Origin: Acidobacteriota bacterium | GTDB lineage: Bacteria; Acidobacteriota; Terriglobia; Bryobacterales; Bryobacteraceae | Direction: 5' to 3' | DNA: 14,542 bases | Assembly (NCBI GenBank): GCA_023380575.1 | Contig: JAMCRM010000183.1 | Coordinates: 6,460 to 21,001 of the forward strand | Shown: positions 6,941-13,956 of the stretch, in pieces | How positions within the stretch are numbered: position 1 is the stretch's first letter | Layout: every line of letters starts with the position of its first letter | Notes under the pieces: model-generated | What the model saw: the letters and a program-made list of their open reading frames with translations, nothing else | Database searches by the model: none | Told to the model about the DNA's origin: nothing | Translations under genes and position numbers: made by a program

Positions 6941-8095
6941 ATGGCGCTCAAGAACGAGGATCTCAAGGTCGCGGTAATCGGCGGGGGCATGATCGCCAAC
7001 GCCGCGCATATCCCTGCCTGGCAAGACCAGCCGGGCGTCCGCGTTGTCGGTGTCGCGGACCGCGTGCTCGACACCGCGCGGGCGACCGCGCAGCGGCACT
7101 GCATCCCCAGCGCGTACGATGACGCGCGCAGGATGCTCGAAGAACTGCGGCCGGACGCCGTCTCCGTCTGCACCCCCACCTGCTATCACAGGGAACACGT
7201 CACCGCGGCCCTGCGGGCCGGCGCTCACGTGCTGTGTGAGAAGCCGGTGGCGGCCGGTTCCGGCGATGCCGAAGAGATGTTCCAGGCGGCGGAAGCAGCC
7301 CAAAGGACGCTGCTGGTGGGCCAGTCCATGCGGTTCTTTAACCAGGTGACCGCGGCCAGACAATTTGCCGCCGCCGGGGAGTTGGGAGAGATCTATTACG
7401 CCGACGCCTCTCGTCTGCGTCGCCGGGGCATGCCCATGTGGGGCAATTTTCACATGAAGCTCCACTCCGGCGGAGGCCCGCTGCTGGACCTGGGAGTGCA
7501 TATCCTCGATTGCCTGTTGTGGATCATGGGCAATCCCAAAGTGGTGACGGCGAGCAGCGTGACCTTCCGGAAACTGGCGTGCCGCAAGGATGGTTTACTC
7601 ACTTCGCTGGCGGAGAGCGGCGCGCCGGTAGGGGTGTTCGACTCCCCTGCCCCCGACTACCGCGACCTGGACGTCGAGGACACCGGCGTCGTGTTGCTGC
7701 GGCTGGAAAACGGCGCCGCCATCTCGCTGCGGGTGAGTTGGGCGGCCAACGTTCCGGATAGCGTGGGCGGCCTCATATGCGTGATGGGAACCGAGGGTGG
7801 TTTGTCGTTCGACACGCGTGTGCCGGAGCTGAAGCTGGTGAAAAGCATACAGCAGCACCAGACCGACATCAGCCCCAAGTTGCCCGCGCCCCATCCCAAC
7901 CACCCCTTCTATGCCCACTGGAAGGAAGTGGCGCATTTCGTCCGCGTGATTCGCGGTGAGGAGGAACCGGTCATCAAGCGGGAAGAAGTTTTGAATGTGA
8001 TACGCGCACTGGAAGCGGCGTACCGCTCGGCCGCCCTGGGCAGCGAGGTGCGGCTCGACGGGCAGGAGCGCCGCGCGCAGGGAGCGGCTTTATGA
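6941..8095 (+). CDS. Cytoplasmic Gfo/Idh/MocA family oxidoreductase
   Basis: The protein is 384 residues with no signal peptide or membrane segment, so it should act in the cytoplasm. The Rossmann fold opens with VAVIGGGMIA (10-19) and an acidic residue (Asp40) ends the second strand, which favours NAD. The motif CEKPVA places Lys101 and Pro102; the D-x-G-x-H motif LLDLGVHILD supplies Asp183 and His187. This is the standard Lys/Asp/His set for sugar or inositol dehydrogenases and reductases. The ATG is preceded by AAGGGAG (6932-6938). The stop overlaps the next start by 4 bases (ATGA), so the two are translationally coupled. In context it may reduce or oxidise the sugar released by the exported enzymes; the direction and substrate are inference. 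It is only distantly related to its Tat-exported neighbour. Confidence 0.92.
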   Translation: MALKNEDLKVAVIGGGMIANAAHIPAWQDQPGVRVVGVADRVLDTARATAQRHCIPSAYDDARRMLEELRPDAVSVCTPTCYHREHVTAALRAGAHVLCEKPVAAGSGDAEEMFQAAEAAQRTLLVGQSMRFFNQVTAARQFAAAGELGEIYYADASRLRRRGMPMWGNFHMKLHSGGGPLLDLGVHILDCLLWIMGNPKVVTASSVTFRKLACRKDGLLTSLAESGAPVGVFDSPAPDYRDLDVEDTGVVLLRLENGAAISLRVSWAANVPDSVGGLICVMGTEGGLSFDTRVPELKLVKSIQQHQTDISPKLPAPHPNHPFYAHWKEVAHFVRVIRGEEEPVIKREEVLNVIRALEAAYRSAALGSEVRLDGQERRAQGAAL

Positions 8096-9219
8096 ACAGG
8101 ATATATCGCGTCGGCATTATCGGTTTTGGGCACGTACACATCAACCATGTGGCGGCCCTGTATGCCGCGCACCCACGGGTGCGGCTGGTTGCCTGCGCCG
8201 ATACGCGGCCACTGCGGCCGGAACTGCGAGTGGCCCCTTACACCAGGGAGTGGAACCGGGATTACGTGGTCAAACGGTGCGGCATTCCCAGGTGTCACGA
8301 AGATTATCAGGAGATGCTGGACCAGGAGAATCTGGACGTGGTCATCGTGACCTGTGAGAACGCCCAGCATCCCGATGTAGTGGAAGCCTGCGCGAAAGCG
8401 GGGGCAAGCGTGTGTGTGGAGAAGCCCATGGCGGCGTCGCTGGCCGGCGCGCAGCAAATGGCGCGCGCCTGCCGGGAGGCGGGCACGGCCATGCTGGTGA
8501 ACTGGCCCGCTGCCTGGCTTCCACACGCGCGAAAGGCCAAGGAACTGATCGCCGCGGGCGCCATTGGACGCGTGCTGGAGGTGGATTACCGTGTGGGGGA
8601 TTCCGGAACGCTGGGGCCGGGCGCGCGCCACCGCATCAGCGAGACGGCCGCTCCCATGACGGGACCCGAACGCGGCGCCACCTGGTGGCACCAGGCGGCA
8701 GCCGGCGGCGGCGCCATGCTCGATCTGTGCTGCTACGGCGCCATGTACGGCCGCTGGTATGTCGGCGAATCCGCCACCGCCGCATTGGGGATGAAAGCCA
8801 ATCTCGACAGCCAGTGGGGCGATGCGGAGGACAATGGCGCCATCTTCGTCCGTTTTCCGCAGGCCATCGCCATTGCCCAGGGATCGTGGACTACCTTCGG
8901 CAAGGAATATCTGAAGATCGGACCGGTGGCCGTCTACGGCTCATCCGGCCTGTTGACCTTCGATGTCTACGGCGAACGGCCCGCAGTGCGGGTGGAGCGT
9001 CCGGGTGAGATGAACTTGTACGAGCCCGAGCCGTTGCCGGCGCATCGGGCGGATGTCGCCGCGGAGCTTTTTCATCATCTGGAAACCGGCGAACCCTTAT
9101 ACCCGACCGTCACACCGGAATTCAACCTGGAGGTTATGGCGATCATGGACGCCGGCGCCCGCTCCGCCGCCAGCGGCCGCATCGAGGCCGTCAACAGCGC
9201 GGGTTGCGCCGTCGCATAG
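8092..9219 (+). CDS. Cytoplasmic Gfo/Idh/MocA family oxidoreductase with Tyr at the usual catalytic His position
   Basis: The protein is 375 residues with no signal peptide. The Rossmann motif is VGIIGFGHVHINH (7-19), and the EKP motif is VEKPMA with Lys111. The D-x-G-x-H motif of the family reads DLCCY (Asp211 to Tyr215), so tyrosine stands where most members have histidine. A Lys/Tyr pair is known from dimeric dihydrodiol dehydrogenase relatives, so it may still be an active dehydrogenase or reductase. A WWHQAAAGGGAML segment just before this motif is typical of the family. The gene starts inside the previous one (ATGA overlap at 8092-8095). It ends 2 bases short of the stop of the convergent oxidoreductase. 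The substrate is unknown; the operon suggests it works with the protein encoded before it, perhaps as a partner dehydrogenase. Confidence 0.9.
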   Translation: MNRIYRVGIIGFGHVHINHVAALYAAHPRVRLVACADTRPLRPELRVAPYTREWNRDYVVKRCGIPRCHEDYQEMLDQENLDVVIVTCENAQHPDVVEACAKAGASVCVEKPMAASLAGAQQMARACREAGTAMLVNWPAAWLPHARKAKELIAAGAIGRVLEVDYRVGDSGTLGPGARHRISETAAPMTGPERGATWWHQAAAGGGAMLDLCCYGAMYGRWYVGESATAALGMKANLDSQWGDAEDNGAIFVRFPQAIAIAQGSWTTFGKEYLKIGPVAVYGSSGLLTFDVYGERPAVRVERPGEMNLYEPEPLPAHRADVAAELFHHLETGEPLYPTVTPEFNLEVMAIMDAGARSAASGRIEAVNSAGCAVA

Positions 9220-9221
9220 AC

Positions 9222-10409
9222 CTATATTCTCAAGGTGGCCTCGAGTTTTTCGTTCTCCCGCATCATTTCGTCCCAGGTGACCACCCGCTGCCGGTATGCG
9301 GCCGTGCGCCCCAGAATGGCGGTGAGGGTGCTGATGGCGCTCGGTTCCGCGTTGTTCACCAACCGCCCGCTGCGGACGCTTTCCGCGAACGTCTTGATGT
9401 TATCCACCGTGCCCTTGCCGTGCGTATCGTCTTTCTCCGTCCCCGTTCCCGGGAACGGCTTGGTCCCGGTGATGTTGCAGACGCCGCCCAGGTGCGCGTC
9501 CACCGTTCCGGAGGTGCCGTAGAACCGCACGCATTTATCGATGTACCCGATCGTGAATTGCGCCCCGCTGAAGTCCGCCTTGACCCTGTTCGGGAACGTG
9601 TAGTTCACCAGGAAGTGGTCCCAGGTGTTGCCGATATCGGTGCGCGCCTCCAGCCCGCCGCTGCCATACGCCTGTATGGGATGCGCCTGCGCACACCACA
9701 CCATCAGGTCGATGATGTGGATATTCTGTTCCACGATGATGTCGCCGGAAAGCACTTTGTCCAGGACCCAGCGGCGCAGGCGCGCGCTGTCGCCCGTAAG
9801 CCCTTTGAGCGCTTGTCCCGAGAGGCGGCCACCGTGGTAATAGATGTGCCCCAGAACGAGCTTGCCGATGTCACCCCGGTGAACGCGGGCCATGGCTTCC
9901 TGCACCACCGGGCGGGCGCGCAATTGCCAGTCCACCCAAAAGACAGTCTTCCCCTTGGCCTTCTCGCCGCTGGCCATGATGCTGCGGCAGCCCGGCACAT
10001 CCACCGCCACCGGTTTGGCAAGATACACGTGCTTGCCCGCGGCGACCGCCGCCGCGGCGTGCTCCGGATGAAAATACGGCGGCGTTTCGATGGCCACCGC
10101 GTCCAGCTTCGAGTTCACCAGTTCCTGATAGGCCTGCCGGCCCACATAGCGGCGCGGCGATTGGGTCGGGAACTTCTTCGTGATCTCATCCAGGCGGTCG
10201 GGGAAGGCGTCCGCCACCGCCACGATGCGCGCGCCCACATGTTCGATGAACAGGCCGGTGATAAACTTGCCGCGGCTGCCGCTGCCGATGATTCCGAGTT
10301 CCAGGGCGGAGTTGGCCTGGCTGCCAAACACGGTCGCCGGCTTCAGTAACAGGATGCCCGCGGCCGCCCCCGTCTTCAAAACCTCCCGCCTTCGCGATTG
10401 ATCCGTCAT
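9222..10409 (-). CDS. Tat-exported Gfo/Idh/MocA family oxidoreductase (paralog of the protein at 5726-6922)
   Basis: The protein is 395 residues from the ATG at 10409. This start is preferred over the in-frame ATG at 10421 because GGAG (10419-10416) sits 6 bases upstream. The Tat signal is SRRREVLK (Arg6-Arg7) followed by GAAAGILLL. The Rossmann motif is GSGSRG (42-47), the Lys motif AKPVA has Lys132, and the likely catalytic His is His231 in EQNIHIID. Through the first 240 residues it aligns with the protein at 5726-6922 without a gap, including LLLKPxTVFGxQANSAL and YFHPEH, so the two arose by duplication. It follows the two-domain DUF1080 gene by 21 bases, so an exported oxidoreductase and a secreted 3-keto-glycoside hydrolase-like protein are probably cotranscribed. 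That pairing fits oxidation then cleavage of one substrate, but the substrate cannot be read from sequence. Confidence 0.92.
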   Translation of the reverse strand: MTDQSRRREVLKTGAAAGILLLKPATVFGSQANSALELGIIGSGSRGKFITGLFIEHVGARIVAVADAFPDRLDEITKKFPTQSPRRYVGRQAYQELVNSKLDAVAIETPPYFHPEHAAAAVAAGKHVYLAKPVAVDVPGCRSIMASGEKAKGKTVFWVDWQLRARPVVQEAMARVHRGDIGKLVLGHIYYHGGRLSGQALKGLTGDSARLRRWVLDKVLSGDIIVEQNIHIIDLMVWCAQAHPIQAYGSGGLEARTDIGNTWDHFLVNYTFPNRVKADFSGAQFTIGYIDKCVRFYGTSGTVDAHLGGVCNITGTKPFPGTGTEKDDTHGKGTVDNIKTFAESVRSGRLVNNAEPSAISTLTAILGRTAAYRQRVVTWDEMMRENEKLEATLRI

Positions 10410-10430
10410 GGTGTTCTCCATTTCGCAACG

Positions 10431-11378
10431 CTACCGCTCCGCTCTCTGCAGGGCGGTGACGGTGATATCGCGGAATTCCGCTGGTCCATGATCGCCCTGG
10501 AACACGATGGGGCCCGGCCGCGCCTCGTCGGCATTGATGGCAATCGCGGTGAGCCCTTCAATATCTTTCTTCCGAATTACCGTCTTGCCATTCAGAACCA
10601 CGGTGACCTGCCGCCCCACCAGCCGCACCCACAGGTGCTGCCACTTGCCGCCTCCCTTGCCGGCGTTCACTTCCGGCACGATCCGGCTGTAGATCCCGCC
10701 GGTGCCGTTGATCAGGGGCGGATTGCCCGCATCATCCTTCAACTGCACCTCGTATCGCCCGCGCAGCCCCAGCCCGCTGTTGCTCTCCGGCGCCAGTCTG
10801 AATTGCATGCGGAGTTCGAAATTCCAGAAGGCCGCTTCCGAAACCAGGTCACTCCCTTTTCCGGCTGTCGCCAGAACGCCGTCCTTCGCCGACCAGCAGC
10901 AGTGGCGTGTCGAGTCCACGTTGCGCCAACCGGTGAGGTCGCGCCCGTTGAACAGCCGTACCGGGCGCTGCTTCCGCCACGATCCGTCGTCGCGATCCTT
11001 CAGCACCGGGGCCCGCCGGCCGGTCCACTGGATTGGCGCGCTCTTCTGCCCGCGCACGCGAAAACTACCCCGCAGTTCTCCACCTGTCAGCCGCGCCCGG
11101 TACTCCAGTCTCCTGGTGATGGTCCCATCCGGCCGCTTTGGGAAAATCGCGAACGCGAGTTCCCCTCCCTCGACGGAGAGTTCGTCGATGGGGTTCACTT
11201 TTCCGTCATAGGCGCTGCTGAACCAGCCGCGGAGCCGGCTTCCGCCGGCATCTTCGACTTTGAGCCACCAGCCGCGGGGACGCCCCGATACCGCGGGAGT
11301 AATGTCCCAGGAGCCCAGAAACGGGTTCTCCGCGCCTGGCAGAAGACCCGGCAGCAGGAGCCACAGAAGCCATTTCAT
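10431..11378 (-). CDS. Secreted two-domain protein: N-terminal beta domain plus DUF1080 (3-keto-disaccharide hydrolase-like)
   Basis: The protein is 315 residues from the ATG at 11378, with a signal peptide MKWLLWLLLPGLLPGAEN. Residues about 18-125 are rich in short beta strands (LGSWDI, LRGWFSSAYDGK, ELAFAIF, ELRGSFRVRG) and look like a small lipocalin-like or barrel domain. About 137-312 is a DUF1080 domain: VRLFNGRDLTGWRNVD, NSGLGLRGRYEVQLKD, GTGGIYSRIVP, IVFQGDHGPAEFRDI. A CysCys pair (160-161) lies near the start of the DUF1080 part. Starts at GTG 11393 and GTG 11390 are also open. Neither has a Shine-Dalgarno sequence, and the predicted promoter would start transcription near 11390, so a leaderless GTG start is a real alternative. 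It leads a two-gene unit with the Tat oxidoreductase and shares only its C-terminal domain with the DUF1080 protein at 1056-271. Confidence 0.87.
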   Translation of the reverse strand: MKWLLWLLLPGLLPGAENPFLGSWDITPAVSGRPRGWWLKVEDAGGSRLRGWFSSAYDGKVNPIDELSVEGGELAFAIFPKRPDGTITRRLEYRARLTGGELRGSFRVRGQKSAPIQWTGRRAPVLKDRDDGSWRKQRPVRLFNGRDLTGWRNVDSTRHCCWSAKDGVLATAGKGSDLVSEAAFWNFELRMQFRLAPESNSGLGLRGRYEVQLKDDAGNPPLINGTGGIYSRIVPEVNAGKGGGKWQHLWVRLVGRQVTVVLNGKTVIRKKDIEGLTAIAINADEARPGPIVFQGDHGPAEFRDITVTALQRAER

Positions 11379-11396
11379 CAGCGAGCGCACCACAGA

Positions 11397-11425
11397 ATTC
11401 TACACGCTCTCAAGCTTCAAGACAA
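11397..11425 (-). promoter_or_regulatory. Predicted promoter of the DUF1080 / oxidoreductase unit
   Basis: On the minus strand, TTGTCT (11425-11420) and TAGAAT (11402-11397) are separated by 17 bases. The -10 matches 5 of 6 bases, the -35 4 of 6. The expected transcription start, near 11390, falls on the tandem GTG codons at the head of the gene, so the mRNA would be leaderless or nearly so. The -35 coincides with one arm of the AGACAAT...ATTGTCT dyad. Confidence 0.45.
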
Positions 11426-11459
11426 TTTAATCTTATTGAAGGTTCCTTCGATATTGTCT
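11420..11459. promoter_or_regulatory. Nested inverted repeats in the divergent promoter region (operator candidate)
   Basis: The outer arms AGACAAT (11420-11426) and ATTGTCT (11453-11459) are perfect 7-base inverted repeats. Inside them, ATTGAAGG-TT-CCTTCGAT (11435-11452) is a second, nearly perfect dyad. The inner core TGAAG-N4-CTTC also occurs upstream of the receptor (4645-4657). The region lies between the DUF1080 unit and the dipeptidase gene and covers the -35 of the former. The rest of the gap to 11596 shows no gene and no promoter I could settle for the plus strand. Confidence 0.4.
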
Positions 11460-11596
11460 AAGCCCGGACACCCGCGCGTTGCCGCCGCACAATTAGACAT
11501 ATGGAAACTTTCTTTGCCTTGTATTCACGTTGCATGAATCCACCGGTAATCGCACAACCCTCCGGCGCCAACCCGGTGCGCGATACTTGTCATGAT

Positions 11597-12793
11597 ATGC
11601 CCCCCGCCCGATGCATGCTTCTGTTAGCCGCCGCGCTCACGCCGCTGCCGGCCCAGGTTTCCGAACGCGCCCAGCGGCTTCACCATAGTGCCCTGGTCTT
11701 CGATGGACACGTCCACGTCATCGACCGCCAGCTCTATCACGGCGGCGACATCGGCGACCGCGTCTCCGACGGCCAGTTCGACCTGCCCCGCGCCCGCGAA
11801 GGCGGCGTCGGCGCCATGTTCTTCTCCGTCTTCGTCACCGAAGAGTATTACCCCCAGCGCTACGAAACCAAGCAGGCGTTCCGCCTCGTGGACCTTGCTC
11901 TCACGCAGCTCGAGCGCAACCGCGACACCATCGAACTGGCCCTGGACGCCACCGCCATCGAACGCATCCACCGCGCCGGAAAAATCGCCGCCGTGCTCGA
12001 CCTCGAAGGCAGTTCCGACCTCGATGGCGACCTCGGCATCCTCCGCGACCTCTATCGCCTCGGGCTCCGCTCCGCCCAGCTTTCCGCCCACAACTGGGCC
12101 AACAACTTCGCCGACTCCTGCTGCTCCCCGCCCAAGTATCACGGGCTCAACGGCCGTGGCCGCGCCGTGGTGCGCGAGATGAACCGCCTCGGCATGGTCA
12201 TCAACGTCTCCCACGCCTCCGACGAGACCATCGACCAGGTGCTCGACATCAGCACGCAACCCATCGTCGCCACCCATCACGGCCTTCGCGAGTTCAACAA
12301 CATCCCCCGCAACATGCCGGAGAACCTGCTGCGCAAGCTCGCGGCCAAGGGCGGCGTCATCGGCTTCCAGATCGGCAACGAATTCCACAACCGCAAGGTT
12401 TTCGACTGGCGCACGGCGCACGCCGGCAAGCCCTTCTGGGACACCAGCGCCATCGCCCGCCGCAAAGAGCCCCTCAGCATCGAGCAAATCGACAAACTCG
12501 TGGCCCCGAAGTTCCCCATGGTGGGCGTCAACGCGCCCGAGGAACTCAAGTTCACTCCCGATGGCTGGGTCAACGTGGTGGACCGCGCCATCCAGATCGC
12601 CGGCGAGGACCACGTGGCCCTCGGCACCGATTTCGACGGCGGCCCCACCCCGCCCCGCGGCATGCGCGACATCCGCGACCTCGCCATGATCACCGACGCC
12701 ATGCTGCGCCGCGGCTACTCCGAACAGCGCATCCGCAAGTTCCTCGGCCTCAACCTGCTTCGCGTCTTCCGCCGGATTACGGAACGCCGCTGA
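11597..12793 (+). CDS. Secreted M19-family (membrane/renal dipeptidase-like) zinc hydrolase
   Basis: The protein is 398 residues from the ATG at 11597, opening with a signal peptide MPPARCMLLLAAALTPLPAQ. An ATG at 11501 would add 32 residues with no sense as a leader; the ATG at 11615 is possible. No Shine-Dalgarno sequence is clear for any of them. M19 metal-site landmarks are all present: HVH (38-40), Glu137 in LDLEGS, His206 in NVSHASD, His227 in IVATHHG and Asp345 in LGTDFDGG. The segment GRAVVREMNRLGMVINVSH is strongly family-typical, as is the C-terminal FLGLNLLRVFRRI. Family members cleave dipeptides, including D-amino-acid ones, and some hydrolyse lactams. The usual HxD motif is HxH here, so the first metal ligand pair is altered. 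The gene precedes the lactonase gene by 41 bases and is divergent from the DUF1080 unit. Codons end mostly in C, unlike the receptor gene. Confidence 0.9.
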   Translation: MPPARCMLLLAAALTPLPAQVSERAQRLHHSALVFDGHVHVIDRQLYHGGDIGDRVSDGQFDLPRAREGGVGAMFFSVFVTEEYYPQRYETKQAFRLVDLALTQLERNRDTIELALDATAIERIHRAGKIAAVLDLEGSSDLDGDLGILRDLYRLGLRSAQLSAHNWANNFADSCCSPPKYHGLNGRGRAVVREMNRLGMVINVSHASDETIDQVLDISTQPIVATHHGLREFNNIPRNMPENLLRKLAAKGGVIGFQIGNEFHNRKVFDWRTAHAGKPFWDTSAIARRKEPLSIEQIDKLVAPKFPMVGVNAPEELKFTPDGWVNVVDRAIQIAGEDHVALGTDFDGGPTPPRGMRDIRDLAMITDAMLRRGYSEQRIRKFLGLNLLRVFRRITERR

Positions 12794-12834
12794 CCGGGTT
12801 GCGCCCGCCCCCCGCAGTGAGTTCTGATGGTCCC

Positions 12835-13956
12835 ATGAGATACGCCATGTTGCTCGCAGCCGCCCTCCCCGCCCTCTCCGCCGATTTTCTCGTGTACATC
12901 GGCACCTACACCGGCAGGAACAGCCAGGGGATTTACGCCTGGCGCCTGGATACCACCACGGGCAGGCTCACCGCGCTCGGGCTCGCCGCCGAGACCGTCA
13001 ACCCCTCCTTTGTCGCCATCCACCCTAACCGCAAATACCTCTACGCGGTGAGCGAGATCGCCAATTATAACGGCGCCAAGAGCGGCGCGGTGGGCGCCTT
13101 CCAGATCGATGCCAAAACCGGCAGGCTGGCCCCGCTGAACAAGATGCCCTCCCGCGGCGCCGGCCCCTGTTTCGTCGCCGTGGACCGCACCGGCAAGGAC
13201 GTCCTGGTCACCAACTACGGCAGCGGCAGCGTGGCCGTGCTCCCCATTCAGCCCAACGGCAGCGTCGGCGAAGCCACGGCCTTCATCCAGCACACCGGTT
13301 CCAGCGTCAATCCCAAGCGGCAGAGCGGCCCACACGCCCATTCGGTCAACATGTCGCCCGACAACCGCTTCGCCATCGCCGCCGACCTCGGGCTGGACAA
13401 GCTCATGGTGTATCGCTTCAACCCCGCCAAGGGTTCGCTCGAAGCCAACGATCCGCCCTTCGCCACCGTGCCGCCTGGCTCCGGACCCCGCCACTTCGCC
13501 TTCCATCCCAACGGTAAATTCGCCTACGCCATCAACGAGCTTGCCTCCACCGTGACCGCCTTCTCCTGGGATGCCGCCCACGGCGCCCTCAAGCAGTTGC
13601 AGAACATCTCCACCCTGCCCAAGGATTTCACCGGCGCCAGCACCTGCGCCGAAGTCCAGGTGCATCCCAACGGCCGCTTCCTTTATGGCTCCAACCGCGG
13701 TCACGACAGCATCGCGGTGTTCGAAATCAATCCCAAGACCGGCGCCCTCACCTGGATCGAAAACGTGTCCACACAGGGCAAGACGCCGCGCAATTTCGGC
13801 ATCGATCCCACCGGCGCATTCCTGCTCGCCGCCAACCAGGACACCGACAACATCACCGTCTTCCGCATCGACCCGGGCAACGGCCGCCTCAAGCCCACCG
13901 GCCAGACCCTCGGCGTGGGCCGCCCCGTCTGCGTCAAGTTCATGGCGGTGAAGTAA
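12835..13956 (+). CDS. Secreted lactonase-family seven-bladed beta-propeller (6-phosphogluconolactonase-like)
   Basis: The protein is 373 residues from the ATG at 12835, chosen because it gives a clean signal peptide (MRYAMLLAAALPALSA); an in-frame TTG at 12799 would add 12 proline-rich residues in front. The mature part is a PF10282 propeller: FLVYIGTYTGRNSQGIYAW, repeated HPN(G/R)xxxY blade motifs (HPNRKYLYAVSE, HPNGKFAYAINE, HPNGRFLYGSNRG), and a closing FGIDPTGAFLLAANQ. Cytoplasmic relatives include the Pgl lactonase of the pentose phosphate pathway. An exported copy would act on a lactone outside the cytoplasm, for example one made by the exported sugar oxidoreductases; that link is inference. 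It lies between the M19 dipeptidase and the DPP III-like gene, which starts on its stop codon. Confidence 0.9.
   Translation: MRYAMLLAAALPALSADFLVYIGTYTGRNSQGIYAWRLDTTTGRLTALGLAAETVNPSFVAIHPNRKYLYAVSEIANYNGAKSGAVGAFQIDAKTGRLAPLNKMPSRGAGPCFVAVDRTGKDVLVTNYGSGSVAVLPIQPNGSVGEATAFIQHTGSSVNPKRQSGPHAHSVNMSPDNRFAIAADLGLDKLMVYRFNPAKGSLEANDPPFATVPPGSGPRHFAFHPNGKFAYAINELASTVTAFSWDAAHGALKQLQNISTLPKDFTGASTCAEVQVHPNGRFLYGSNRGHDSIAVFEINPKTGALTWIENVSTQGKTPRNFGIDPTGAFLLAANQDTDNITVFRIDPGNGRLKPTGQTLGVGRPVCVKFMAVK

Noticed and set aside
5633..7501. A 622-codon open frame on the minus strand across the first two oxidoreductase genes
   Set aside because: It lies antisense to two clearly homologous genes, has no recognisable domain, and its composition (Arg/Gly/His/Pro-rich) is typical of a GC-driven shadow frame.
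9204..10349. A 381-codon plus-strand frame opposite the Tat oxidoreductase
   Set aside because: Shadow of the minus-strand gene, which has a Tat signal, Rossmann motif and conserved Lys/His.
11501..11596. Upstream ATG at 11501 as start of the M19 gene
   Set aside because: The added 32 residues show no signal peptide character and carry two Pro-rich turns; the signal peptide begins at the ATG at 11597. A small leader peptide is not supported either, as the frame is the same and open.
11624..12613. A 329-codon minus-strand frame opposite the M19 dipeptidase
   Set aside because: Valine/glycine/alanine/aspartate-rich product without motifs; caused by C-ended codons on the coding strand, where the M19 motifs are intact.
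12715..13704. A 329-codon minus-strand frame opposite the lactonase gene
   Set aside because: The same codon-bias artefact, low-complexity Gly/Val product, no homology signal, while the propeller repeats on the plus strand are clear.
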